This document shows positions 53,816 through 61,866 of a DNA stretch of 64,000 nucleotides, one piece after another. The first letter of the stretch is position 1; each line of letters opens with the position of its first letter. Below the pieces are notes generated by a model, which worked only from the letters and a program-made list of their open reading frames with translations, was not told the DNA's origin and did not search any database. Position numbers and translations under genes: made by a program. Origin of the DNA: an uncultured Bacilli bacterium (lineage in GTDB: Bacteria; Bacillota_I; Bacilli_A; RFN20; CAG-826). The stretch spans positions 68,386 through 132,385 of the forward strand of contig CALVNF010000002.1 of NCBI GenBank assembly GCA_944349595.1, read 5' to 3'.

Positions 53816-54700
53816 CTATTTTCTTTTTGAATATTTATCATATGCACTAATAATTCTTTGTGTTGTTACTTGAGTATAAATTTGAGTTGTTTCAATATTT
53901 GTATGACCTAACATTTTTTGAACCATTATAAGATCAGCACCATTTTCTAATAAATGAGTTGCAAATGAATGTCTTAAAGTATGAGGTGAAACTTTTTTTG
54001 TAATTCCTGCCTTCATGGCATAATATTTTATTTTTTTAAAAAAAGACTGTCTAGAATAAGGTTTCCCAGTTTTAGTATTAATAAATAAACAATTAGAATT
54101 TTTAAATCTTGAAACATTTCTAACTCTATTCATATAAAGTAATAAATATTCCATTGCAAAATCACCAATTGGAACAATTCTTTCTTTTGAACCTTTACCA
54201 GTAACTTTCAATATTTTTTCTGGAAAATTAATATTACTTAATTTTAAATTTATTAATTCACTTACTCTTAATCCGCTAGAATACATCAATTCTAACATTG
54301 CTTTATCTTTTAATTCATTAGGTTTTTTAATATCTGGTTGTTCCAATAAATCGTTTACTTCTTGTTCCGTTAAAACTGAAGGTAGATGTTTTTCATTTTT
54401 TGGAATAATTAAGTTTAGTTTTATTTTATTATTTAATTGTTCACTAATTAAATAAACATAAAATCCTTTTATAGATGATATGATTCTTAAAATGGAAGAT
54501 ACTGACATACCGGATGTAGATAAATTTAATACATAATCTTCGATATCATCGTCTGAAAATTCGCTAGTATCGGTTTTTTCATTATAAAAATTCAAAAATT
54601 TTATTATGTCATTTAGATATGACTCAATTGTATTTTTACTTAATCCTTTTTCTATACTTATATAATTTATATATTTATCTAATGCATTATTTACGTCCAT
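53816..54700 (-). CDS. xerD: Tyrosine recombinase XerD/XerC-type
   Basis: Site-specific recombinase, expected to act at dif. 294 residues. N-terminal SAM-like core-binding domain (NALDKYINYISIEKGLSKNT). Complete catalytic set: R145 (SSGLRVSEL), K169 (GKGSK), H240 and R243 (HTLRH), H266 (LGHTN), Y275. Only one Xer gene is in the window; XerC versus XerD cannot be settled from it. The dif-like site lies 2 kb downstream. It overlaps dinB by 14 bases. Confidence 0.92.
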   Translation of the reverse strand: MDVNNALDKYINYISIEKGLSKNTIESYLNDIIKFLNFYNEKTDTSEFSDDDIEDYVLNLSTSGMSVSSILRIISSIKGFYVYLISEQLNNKIKLNLIIPKNEKHLPSVLTEQEVNDLLEQPDIKKPNELKDKAMLELMYSSGLRVSELINLKLSNINFPEKILKVTGKGSKERIVPIGDFAMEYLLLYMNRVRNVSRFKNSNCLFINTKTGKPYSRQSFFKKIKYYAMKAGITKKVSPHTLRHSFATHLLENGADLIMVQKMLGHTNIETTQIYTQVTTQRIISAYDKYSKRK

Positions 54701-55901
54701 AATCTTGTTCCTCTAATAAGTCGCTTGCTCTAATTAATTTAGAATTCTCATTTTTAATATGTTTATTAAATTCTTTTAACATCAAATAAATAGGATCTTT
54801 TTCTTCATAATATTCATAATCAAATAAACTCATTTGAATTTGAACATTGTAATTTTTTATTAATCTTTCAAACGTTACACCTACTTGTCTAACTGTTTGG
54901 TTATCAAATATATTATCGAAATCACTTAATAATATTTTTTTAAGATAATTATAATCATCGTTAGGTGTATCTAATTTTTTTGTATACGTCCTTGTTTTAA
55001 AATTTGTAAACCTAAATACAATTGTTAAACCTCCGCACAATAAATTTTTATCATTAAATCTATTATAACAATCATCGAAAGATTTTATTAATTCTTGTAA
55101 TATTGTGTTGTAATCGTTTGTATCGTAAGGTAAAGTTCTTCGATTTCCAATTGAAGAATGATTTGAAAAATGATTATTTTCAAAAATATCATCGCTTGAA
55201 TTTCCTTCTAAGCAATTTATTATATTTTCAGCTTCATTTTTAATTAAGTGGCTTATAACTTTTTGATTATTATTTTTAATAGCATAATATAAATCACCAA
55301 TTGTATTAATGTTCAGACTTCTTAACTTTTCAGACATTTTATTACCAATTCCATAATATGTATTAATTGGTCTTGAAAATAACAATTTTTGGATATCTTT
55401 TTTTCTAATAATTGTTATACCCATTGGTTTTTTTAAATCAGAACCCATTTTTGCTAAAAATGTTGTTGTAGAAACACCTATTGAACATTTTAAACCTATT
55501 TTTTTATATAAAGATTCCTGTATTTGTCTAAAAAAATCTTCATTTAAATTCTTATTGTTTTTAAACAAATCAGTAAAATCAACATAACATTCATCAATTG
55601 AAGCAACTTGGATTTTAGAAGTATATTGTTTTAAAAAATAATAAAATTCGTTAGATAATACTTCATAATAATTAAAATCAACTGGAACTATTATTAAATC
55701 TGGACAAAGAAGTTTTGCTTTGAACATTGGCATGCCCGATTTTACGCCAAATTCTCTAGCTTTATAAGAACATGTTGAAACAATACCACCTCTTCCATCT
55801 TTCCCAATTGCAACTGGCTTATTTTCTAATTTTGGATTTTTTAATTCTTCAGCACGAACAAAAAAAGCATCTAAATCTATATGAGCAATTACTTTAATCA
55901 T
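54687..55901 (-). CDS. dinB: DNA polymerase IV (Y-family)
   Basis: Translesion polymerase. 404 residues. Palm motifs HIDLDAFFVRAEE and SIDECYVDFTD, with YKAREFGVKSGMP in the fingers and the little-finger domain at the C-terminus. The C-terminus ends without an obvious QLxLF clamp-binding motif, although QMSLFDYEY near residue 370 could serve. It overlaps dxs by eight bases. Confidence 0.95.
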   Translation of the reverse strand: MIKVIAHIDLDAFFVRAEELKNPKLENKPVAIGKDGRGGIVSTCSYKAREFGVKSGMPMFKAKLLCPDLIIVPVDFNYYEVLSNEFYYFLKQYTSKIQVASIDECYVDFTDLFKNNKNLNEDFFRQIQESLYKKIGLKCSIGVSTTTFLAKMGSDLKKPMGITIIRKKDIQKLLFSRPINTYYGIGNKMSEKLRSLNINTIGDLYYAIKNNNQKVISHLIKNEAENIINCLEGNSSDDIFENNHFSNHSSIGNRRTLPYDTNDYNTILQELIKSFDDCYNRFNDKNLLCGGLTIVFRFTNFKTRTYTKKLDTPNDDYNYLKKILLSDFDNIFDNQTVRQVGVTFERLIKNYNVQIQMSLFDYEYYEEKDPIYLMLKEFNKHIKNENSKLIRASDLLEEQDYGRK

Positions 55902-57741
55902 CTTTTTTAATTTCGTTTATTATAAATTCAGGATTTAAATTCTCTGCTTCAAGGCATTCTTCGATAGTTCTATGAGTTATAAACCTATTTTTAATAGCAT
56001 AAGATTTTATAGATCCTTTATAATTTAATTTAATTAATTTACTAATTAATAAATTATTAAAACCGTTCTCAACGCCATAAACATTATAAATATAGATTAT
56101 TTTATAATGCATTAAATCATTAACTAATTCATCAGATATAGGATTTTGAAAAATTGATTCAATAATATCAATATTATAATCTTTAGTAAATTTTAATATT
56201 GTGTATAAAATAGGTCCAAAAGTAATTAAAACTTTATTTGAATTACATTTTTTAACATATTCATATTGACCAACTTTAATAGAATTATATGCTAATTTAA
56301 CAGAATGAAAATTTGTTTTTGGGAATCTAATTACTAAAAAACCACTAAAATTATACGAAAAATCTACTAATAATTCACATTGTTCTTTACTACTAGCCAT
56401 ACAAACGACTGTATTCGGTATTTCTAGAAGAAAAGCCTCGTCAAATATACCAAGGTGTGTAGAACCATCTTGTCCTACAAAACCAGATCTGTCTACTAAA
56501 ATTTTTACATTTAGATTTAAACGGGCAATATCATGAATTACTTGATCAAACCCTCTTTGAAGAAATGTTGAATAAATAAAAACGTATGGTTTTAAACCAG
56601 AAAGAGCCATTCCTGCCGATAAGGAAAGTGAATGTTCTTCTGCTATTCCAACATCATAAACTTGATTTTGAAATTCTTTTTTCAATTGTAATAAATCTGA
56701 ACCAATTAAAGTAGCTGGTGAAACAACAATTACATTTTTGTCCTTTTTTAATAATTTTTTTGTATAATGTGAATATAAAAAGGAATAAGAATTTTTATTT
56801 TCGTAATTAATATCTTTATTAATTTTAAATGGTGCTACCCCATGATAATAACCTTCACTATCATTTTGTGCTTTTTCAAATCCTAAACCTTTAATTGTTT
56901 TAATATGAACAACAACAGATTTCGTTGTATTTTTTGCTCTTTCAAAATTTTTAATTAATGTTTTAAAATTATGTCCATCAATAGGACCGATATAATTTAA
57001 ATCAAAAATTGTAAAAATATTCTTTCTAAAAAAAATATTTTTAATAAAGTTTTTAAAATTATATGTTTTTCTATAAAGAAATTTACCTAATTTGTTTTTA
57101 TTAAAAGATTTTTTATAAGACTCTTTTAATCTATTATAAAAACGAGATGTACTTATTTTCTGCAAGGTTTTTGAAATATTACCTACTGATTTAGAAATAG
57201 ACATATCATTATCATTTAAAATAATAATAATTTTATGATTTCTTATAATTTCATCATTTAAAGCTTCAAAAATCAATCCGTTCGCAAATGATGAATCTCC
57301 GATGTAACATACAATGTCATAATTTTCATGATTTAAATCTCTTTTTAGAGCCATACCCAAAGCTGTAGAAAGAGAATTTGATGAATGCCCACCCTCAAAA
57401 CAATCATAAATGGATTCGCTGATTTTAGGAAATCCACTTATCCCATCCTTTTTTCGTAGGTTAGTTAGATTTCTACCTGTCAATATTTTATGTGTATAGC
57501 TTTGATGTCCTACATCAAAAAGAATCTTATCTTTTGAAAAATTAAAAACTTTGTGCAGGGCAATTATCGATTCAACTGTTCCTAAATTGCTTGATAAATG
57601 ACCACCATTTTTGGAAACAGAACTAATTATTTCTTTTCTTATATTAGAAGCTAAATTTTCCAATTCATTATAATTTAGTTCTTTTAAAAATAGAGGATCT
57701 TTTATAGAATTTAAATCAATAATTTTACTTTTTTTACTCAT
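55894..57741 (-). CDS. dxs: 1-Deoxy-D-xylulose-5-phosphate synthase
   Basis: First enzyme of the MEP pathway, thiamine-diphosphate dependent. 615 residues from ATG 57741. GHQSYTHKILTGR, GDSSFANGLIFEALND, YIGPIDGHN, GLGFEKAQND, DVGIAEEHS and RSGFVGQDGSTHLG are all present. I prefer ATG 57741 because the following IDLNSIKDP aligns with family starts; ATG 57756 is also in frame. The start region lies in repeat array F. Another array occurs inside the frame at 56325-56368. Confidence 0.95.
   Translation of the reverse strand: MSKKSKIIDLNSIKDPLFLKELNYNELENLASNIRKEIISSVSKNGGHLSSNLGTVESIIALHKVFNFSKDKILFDVGHQSYTHKILTGRNLTNLRKKDGISGFPKISESIYDCFEGGHSSNSLSTALGMALKRDLNHENYDIVCYIGDSSFANGLIFEALNDEIIRNHKIIIILNDNDMSISKSVGNISKTLQKISTSRFYNRLKESYKKSFNKNKLGKFLYRKTYNFKNFIKNIFFRKNIFTIFDLNYIGPIDGHNFKTLIKNFERAKNTTKSVVVHIKTIKGLGFEKAQNDSEGYYHGVAPFKINKDINYENKNSYSFLYSHYTKKLLKKDKNVIVVSPATLIGSDLLQLKKEFQNQVYDVGIAEEHSLSLSAGMALSGLKPYVFIYSTFLQRGFDQVIHDIARLNLNVKILVDRSGFVGQDGSTHLGIFDEAFLLEIPNTVVCMASSKEQCELLVDFSYNFSGFLVIRFPKTNFHSVKLAYNSIKVGQYEYVKKCNSNKVLITFGPILYTILKFTKDYNIDIIESIFQNPISDELVNDLMHYKIIYIYNVYGVENGFNNLLISKLIKLNYKGSIKSYAIKNRFITHRTIEECLEAENLNPEFIINEIKKDD
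56325..56368 (-). repeat. 11-bp phased array inside dxs
   Basis: Four units on the minus strand: AGTAGATTTTT, CGTATAATTTT, AGTGGTTTTTT, AGTAATTAGAT. Plus-strand anchors 56333, 56344, 56355 (ACG) and 56366. Weakest array by sequence; it could be chance in T-rich coding DNA. Confidence 0.5.
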
Positions 57742-57792
57742 ACCTACTAATAACATACTAAATTAGTACTAAATATATACTAATTTTCTACT
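57738..57792 (-). repeat. 11-bp phased array F (xseB end to dxs start)
   Basis: Five units on the minus strand: AGTAGAAAATT, AGTATATATTT, AGTACTAATTT, AGTATGTTATT, AGTAGGTATGA. Plus-strand anchors 57746, 57757, 57768, 57779 and 57790. It starts in the last codons of xseB and ends on the dxs start codon, like arrays B and C. Confidence 0.9.
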
Positions 57793-57953
57793 TTATTAAT
57801 TTTTAACTCTGCATCGTTTAATATTTTGGTTAATTCTTCTATTAATTTTTTACCTTCTTCGTAAAGCTTTAAACTTTCATCTAAATCAATATCTTTATCT
57901 TCAATTTTTGATACAATTTCGTTTAATCTGTTAAATTTTTCTTCTATATTCAT
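57780..57953 (-). CDS. xseB: Exodeoxyribonuclease VII small subunit
   Basis: 57 residues of two helices, MNIEEKFNRLNEIVSKIEDKD and DLDESLKLYEEGKKLIEEL, the XseB pattern. I start it at ATG 57953, one base after the xseA stop; the in-frame ATG 57968 lies inside xseA. Its last codons form the first unit of array F. Confidence 0.9.
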   Translation of the reverse strand: MNIEEKFNRLNEIVSKIEDKDIDLDESLKLYEEGKKLIEELTKILNDAELKINKVEN

Positions 57954-57954
57954 A

Positions 57955-59160
57955 TTAATTATCACCATTCCTTTTTACTTTAATACTTCCATCTGCGAAT
58001 TTAATTTTAAAATCATCATAATCTTTTGCTTCTTTAAAAGTTGAAATCACTTTATTTTCATTATTATATACCAAAACATAGCCTTTTTTTAGAATATTAT
58101 AAGGGGATATATTATCTAAAGTTGCATCAAAAAGGCTAATTTTATTTTTATATTCAACTATTTTTTTACTTAATGAATTGCTTAAATTAATTTTTAGTAT
58201 ATTTAAATTGTTTGAAAAATTATTTATTTTTGAACTAAAACTATTATTTTCAATTATATTATTAAGTAATTTTAAATTATTTTCATAAATAGAAAGTTTA
58301 AATTTAATATTATTTAAAATTTTAGAATACGAATCTTCTAAGTTTAACAATAAATCATAAGTATTAGGAACTGAAGTCAATGCGGCTGCTGTTGGTGTTG
58401 AAACTCTAACATCACATACGTAATCACAAACAGTATAATCAACATCATGCCCGATTGCCGCAATTGTAGGACATTTAATTGAATGTATTTTAACTGCAAT
58501 ATCTTCATCATCAAAAACACTTAAATCTTCACCGCCACCACGCGAAATTATTAAAATATCTAAATCATAAGTATTTGCTTTTTCTAAAGCTTGTAAAATA
58601 GAATTTTTAGCAGAATTCCCTTGAACTATGCAAGGAAAAAAGCAAATTATACAATTTTTATATCTATTATTAATATTATTTACGATATCATAATAAGCAG
58701 CAGAATTTTCGCCACATAATAGTCCAATATTTCTAGGGAATTTTGGCAAATTCCTTTTTTTATCACTAATAACACCTTCTTTTTGTAATTTTTTAATTAA
58801 AAGATTTTTATTTAATAAAATTTCACCTTCATTTTCAAAAGACATTCTTTTTACGACAATATTATATGTACCTTTTTTATTAAAAATTGTTAAAGATCCA
58901 GTAATTTTTACCTTATCACCATCTTTAAATTTATTATTATAATTAAAATCTAAAAAAGAATAAACGACACAGCTAATAGAACTATTTTTATCGATTAATT
59001 GGAAAAAATAATTTCCAGTTACGTGTTTTTTAAAGTTTTTTAATTCACCAGTTAGCGTAATATTTTTAAAAATATCAACTTCATCGATTATGGATTTAAA
59101 TAAATTATTAAATTCTGAAACGCTAAATACTTTATTTTGAAAGAAATTGAAATCAATCAT
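57955..59160 (-). CDS. xseA: Exodeoxyribonuclease VII large subunit
   Basis: Single-strand exonuclease with XseB. 401 residues: N-terminal OB domain (VFSVSEFNNLFKSI, ITLTGELKNFK), catalytic domain (IGLLCGENSAAYYDI, ISRGGGEDLSVFDDE, AIGHDVDYTVCDYVCDVRVSTPTAAA), then a long coiled coil and a short C-terminal strand region. It overlaps nusB by four bases. Confidence 0.96.
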   Translation of the reverse strand: MIDFNFFQNKVFSVSEFNNLFKSIIDEVDIFKNITLTGELKNFKKHVTGNYFFQLIDKNSSISCVVYSFLDFNYNNKFKDGDKVKITGSLTIFNKKGTYNIVVKRMSFENEGEILLNKNLLIKKLQKEGVISDKKRNLPKFPRNIGLLCGENSAAYYDIVNNINNRYKNCIICFFPCIVQGNSAKNSILQALEKANTYDLDILIISRGGGEDLSVFDDEDIAVKIHSIKCPTIAAIGHDVDYTVCDYVCDVRVSTPTAAALTSVPNTYDLLLNLEDSYSKILNNIKFKLSIYENNLKLLNNIIENNSFSSKINNFSNNLNILKINLSNSLSKKIVEYKNKISLFDATLDNISPYNILKKGYVLVYNNENKVISTFKEAKDYDDFKIKFADGSIKVKRNGDN

Positions 59161-59561
59161 AATACCTTATCAAGAAGTCCGTTTATGAATTTATAATCAT
59201 CAGGATCACTATATTTTTTTGCAAAATTGACTGCATTATCAATTACAATGGCTTTATCAATGTTTCCGACATATTTATATTCAGCAATTGATAAGAATAA
59301 TATAGCTTTATTTATTAAAGAAACACGTTTATATGTCCAATTTACAAGATTTGCCGTTATTATTGACTTAATTTCATCGAAGTTTTTAATGGTCATTAAA
59401 ACGCACTCTTTTATGTGAGTATCACAATTTTCATAATTATTTTTACACAATGACTCTATATTATGTTTAATATCAAATTCATAGCCGATTTCTTGTAAAA
59501 CTAAAAAATCATATATGCAAAAGAAAGATATTAAATTCGATTTATGACGTGAAATAACCAT
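59157..59561 (-). CDS. nusB: Transcription antitermination factor NusB
   Basis: RNA-binding helical protein for rRNA antitermination. 134 residues. The C-terminal signature AIVIDNAVNFAKKYSDPDDYKFINGLLDKV is clear; the N-terminus is divergent. The order yqhY-nusB-xseA-xseB matches Bacillus, without folD. Confidence 0.9.
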   Translation of the reverse strand: MVISRHKSNLISFFCIYDFLVLQEIGYEFDIKHNIESLCKNNYENCDTHIKECVLMTIKNFDEIKSIITANLVNWTYKRVSLINKAILFLSIAEYKYVGNIDKAIVIDNAVNFAKKYSDPDDYKFINGLLDKVL

Positions 59562-59563
59562 AA

Positions 59564-59890
59564 TTACAACACTTTATCAATACAAACTTCTATTTTAAAA
59601 GGAATTTGTTCTAATAATAAATTAATAGTTTTAACTACTGATTTTTGTATATCCAAACAAATTTCATTTAATGGTAAATCTTTTTTAATATTTAAAGAAA
59701 TATTAATGGATAATTTATTATCTTTATTTACAGTTTTAATTTTTTTAGCAAGACATAAATCATCTTTAGTTAAATTTCTTTTAACAATAATATCATTAAC
59801 ACAGTGAGATGCAATGTCATTAAAAATGTCTAAATCTATATTTAAAGAGCCATTTTGTGTATAACTATCAAGTTTATAATATTTGCCCAT
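59564..59890 (-). CDS. yqhY: Asp23/Gls24 family protein YqhY-like
   Basis: 108 residues. Strand-helix pattern of the Asp23 family (GSLNIDLDIFNDIASHCVNDI, then LSINISLNIKKDLPLNEICLDIQKSVVKTI). YqhY in Bacillus affects acetyl-CoA carboxylase. Here it keeps the place before nusB but accB-accC are absent; tkt lies upstream instead, overlapping by one base. Confidence 0.82.
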   Translation of the reverse strand: MGKYYKLDSYTQNGSLNIDLDIFNDIASHCVNDIIVKRNLTKDDLCLAKKIKTVNKDNKLSINISLNIKKDLPLNEICLDIQKSVVKTINLLLEQIPFKIEVCIDKVL

Positions 59891-61848
59891 TATTTTGACT
59901 CCTTAATATATTTTTTAATATCATTTGCCAATCTTTGACTTGTGTAATCATATTCTTTTAATAATACTTTTACATCAGCAGAATCGCCAAAATGATCTAT
60001 ACACATTGTATGTTTTGCATATTTATGTAATCCATAACTTGAAAGCATTTCAACAAATATTCTTTTTTCATATGGTGATTTTAATATTTCGTTTTTATAT
60101 TCATCGGATTGTTTTTCAAAATTAAACATTGATGGCATAGAAACAACTCTTACATCAATATTTTCTTTTTTAAGAAGTTCTTTTGCTTCAAGAGCTAAAT
60201 CTACTTCCGTACCAGTTGCAATAATTGTAAAATCAAGTTTAGATTCTTCTTTTGCAATGATATATGCGCCTTTTTCTACACCTTCATAAGATGAATTTGC
60301 TTTAAATTTTGATTCACTTCTTGCAGTAATAATTGCTGTTGGTGTATCAAGAGATTTTAAAGCAATTTTATAAGAAGCATAAACTTCCCTTGCATCACAT
60401 GGTCTTATTACATTTAAATTTGGAATACTTCTTAACATTGCAAGTTGTTCAACAGGTTGATGTGTTGGACCATCTTGTCCAACACTTATTGAATCGTGTG
60501 AGAATATATAAATAACTGGTAATTTAGATATAGCGGACATTCTAATTGCAGACTTCATGTAATCGGAAAATACTAAGAAACAGCCAACGAATGGTCTTAA
60601 ACCGCTATGTAATAACATACCATTTGCAATAGATGCCATTAAAAATTCTCTAATTCCAAAGTGAATAATTCTTCCACCATAATTATTTTTATCAAATACT
60701 GTTGCATTATTTAATTTTGTTAAAACACTTCCTTCAACATCGGCGCTTCCGCCAATCATTTTATTAACGACATTTGCATAATAATTTAATGCCGAATTAG
60801 AACTTTTTCTAGTAGCTTCAACTTTATTTACATCGAAATTTGTAAAATCTTCTGGTAATAAATAATTTACATCATTACTAAAAGTTAATTTATAATCTAA
60901 AACATTACCATCTTTTACTTTTTCAATTTTACTTAACCATTTTGAATGTTCTTTTAGCCCTCTTTCAATAAAGTTTTCTTTCATATTGTCATAAACTTCT
61001 TGAGGAATAGTAAAAGGTGGATAATTATAATTAAAGAATTGTTTTGTTTTAATTATATCTTCAGCACTTAATGGACTTCCATGAGCTTTATTTGTTCCTT
61101 GAACACTACTTCCGTAGCCAATGATTGTTTTAACAATTATTAAAACAGGTAAATCTGATTTTTTAGCTTTTTTAATAGCAGCTGAAATTTCATCAACATC
61201 ATTTCCGTCATCAACTGTTAATACATTCCAATGTTCAGCTAAAAATCTTTGAGTTACATCACTATCATCACTTAATGATAATGGTCCATCTAAAGTTACG
61301 TCATTTTTATCATAAATAAGAATTAATTTATTTAATTTTAATTTTCCAGCATAAGAAATTGCTTCTTGAGAAATTCCTTCTTCTAAGCAACCATCACCAC
61401 ATAAAACATAAGTATAATGGTCAATATAATTAGGATAATTTGATCTTAAATTTGCTTCTGCCATGGCCATTCCAACAGCTTGAGCTATTCCTTGTCCTAA
61501 TGGACCGCTTGTTGAATCAACTCCTGGAGTATGACCGAATTCTGGATGTCCTGGAGTAATTGAGCCAAATGTTCTGAATTTTTTTAAGTCATCCATGGAA
61601 ATTCGATAACTAGATACATGAAGCATTGTATAAAGAAGACTTGAAGCATGACCTGCACTTAAAACAAATCTATCTCTATTAATCCATTTTGGATCAAATG
61701 GATCACTAATTAAATGATCTTTAAATAAAGCATATAAAATTGGTGCACTACCTAAAGCCATTCCAGGATGTCCACTTTTTGCTTCATTAATCATGTCAAT
61801 TGCAGTTGATCTTATAGCTGCAACACTCAATTTATCGATTTCTTTCAT
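59890..61848 (-). CDS. tkt: Transketolase
   Basis: Thiamine-diphosphate enzyme of the pentose phosphate pathway. 652 residues. AKSGHPGMALG, GDGCLEEGISQEA with the following IYDKNDVTLDG, the Glu in HFGIREFLM, and VGQDGPTHQP. It supplies glyceraldehyde-3-phosphate and pentoses, linked to dxs and deoC in the window. AAGGAGA lies just before the ATG. Confidence 0.97.
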   Translation of the reverse strand: MKEIDKLSVAAIRSTAIDMINEAKSGHPGMALGSAPILYALFKDHLISDPFDPKWINRDRFVLSAGHASSLLYTMLHVSSYRISMDDLKKFRTFGSITPGHPEFGHTPGVDSTSGPLGQGIAQAVGMAMAEANLRSNYPNYIDHYTYVLCGDGCLEEGISQEAISYAGKLKLNKLILIYDKNDVTLDGPLSLSDDSDVTQRFLAEHWNVLTVDDGNDVDEISAAIKKAKKSDLPVLIIVKTIIGYGSSVQGTNKAHGSPLSAEDIIKTKQFFNYNYPPFTIPQEVYDNMKENFIERGLKEHSKWLSKIEKVKDGNVLDYKLTFSNDVNYLLPEDFTNFDVNKVEATRKSSNSALNYYANVVNKMIGGSADVEGSVLTKLNNATVFDKNNYGGRIIHFGIREFLMASIANGMLLHSGLRPFVGCFLVFSDYMKSAIRMSAISKLPVIYIFSHDSISVGQDGPTHQPVEQLAMLRSIPNLNVIRPCDAREVYASYKIALKSLDTPTAIITARSESKFKANSSYEGVEKGAYIIAKEESKLDFTIIATGTEVDLALEAKELLKKENIDVRVVSMPSMFNFEKQSDEYKNEILKSPYEKRIFVEMLSSYGLHKYAKHTMCIDHFGDSADVKVLLKEYDYTSQRLANDIKKYIKESK

Positions 61849-61866
61849 AAACTTTCTCCTTTTAAA

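Noticed and set aside
16035..57792. 11-bp arrays as CRISPR or ordinary minisatellites
   Set aside because: Units are only 11 bp, degenerate, without unique spacers, and no cas genes are present. Unit sequences differ too much for a simple recent tandem duplication.
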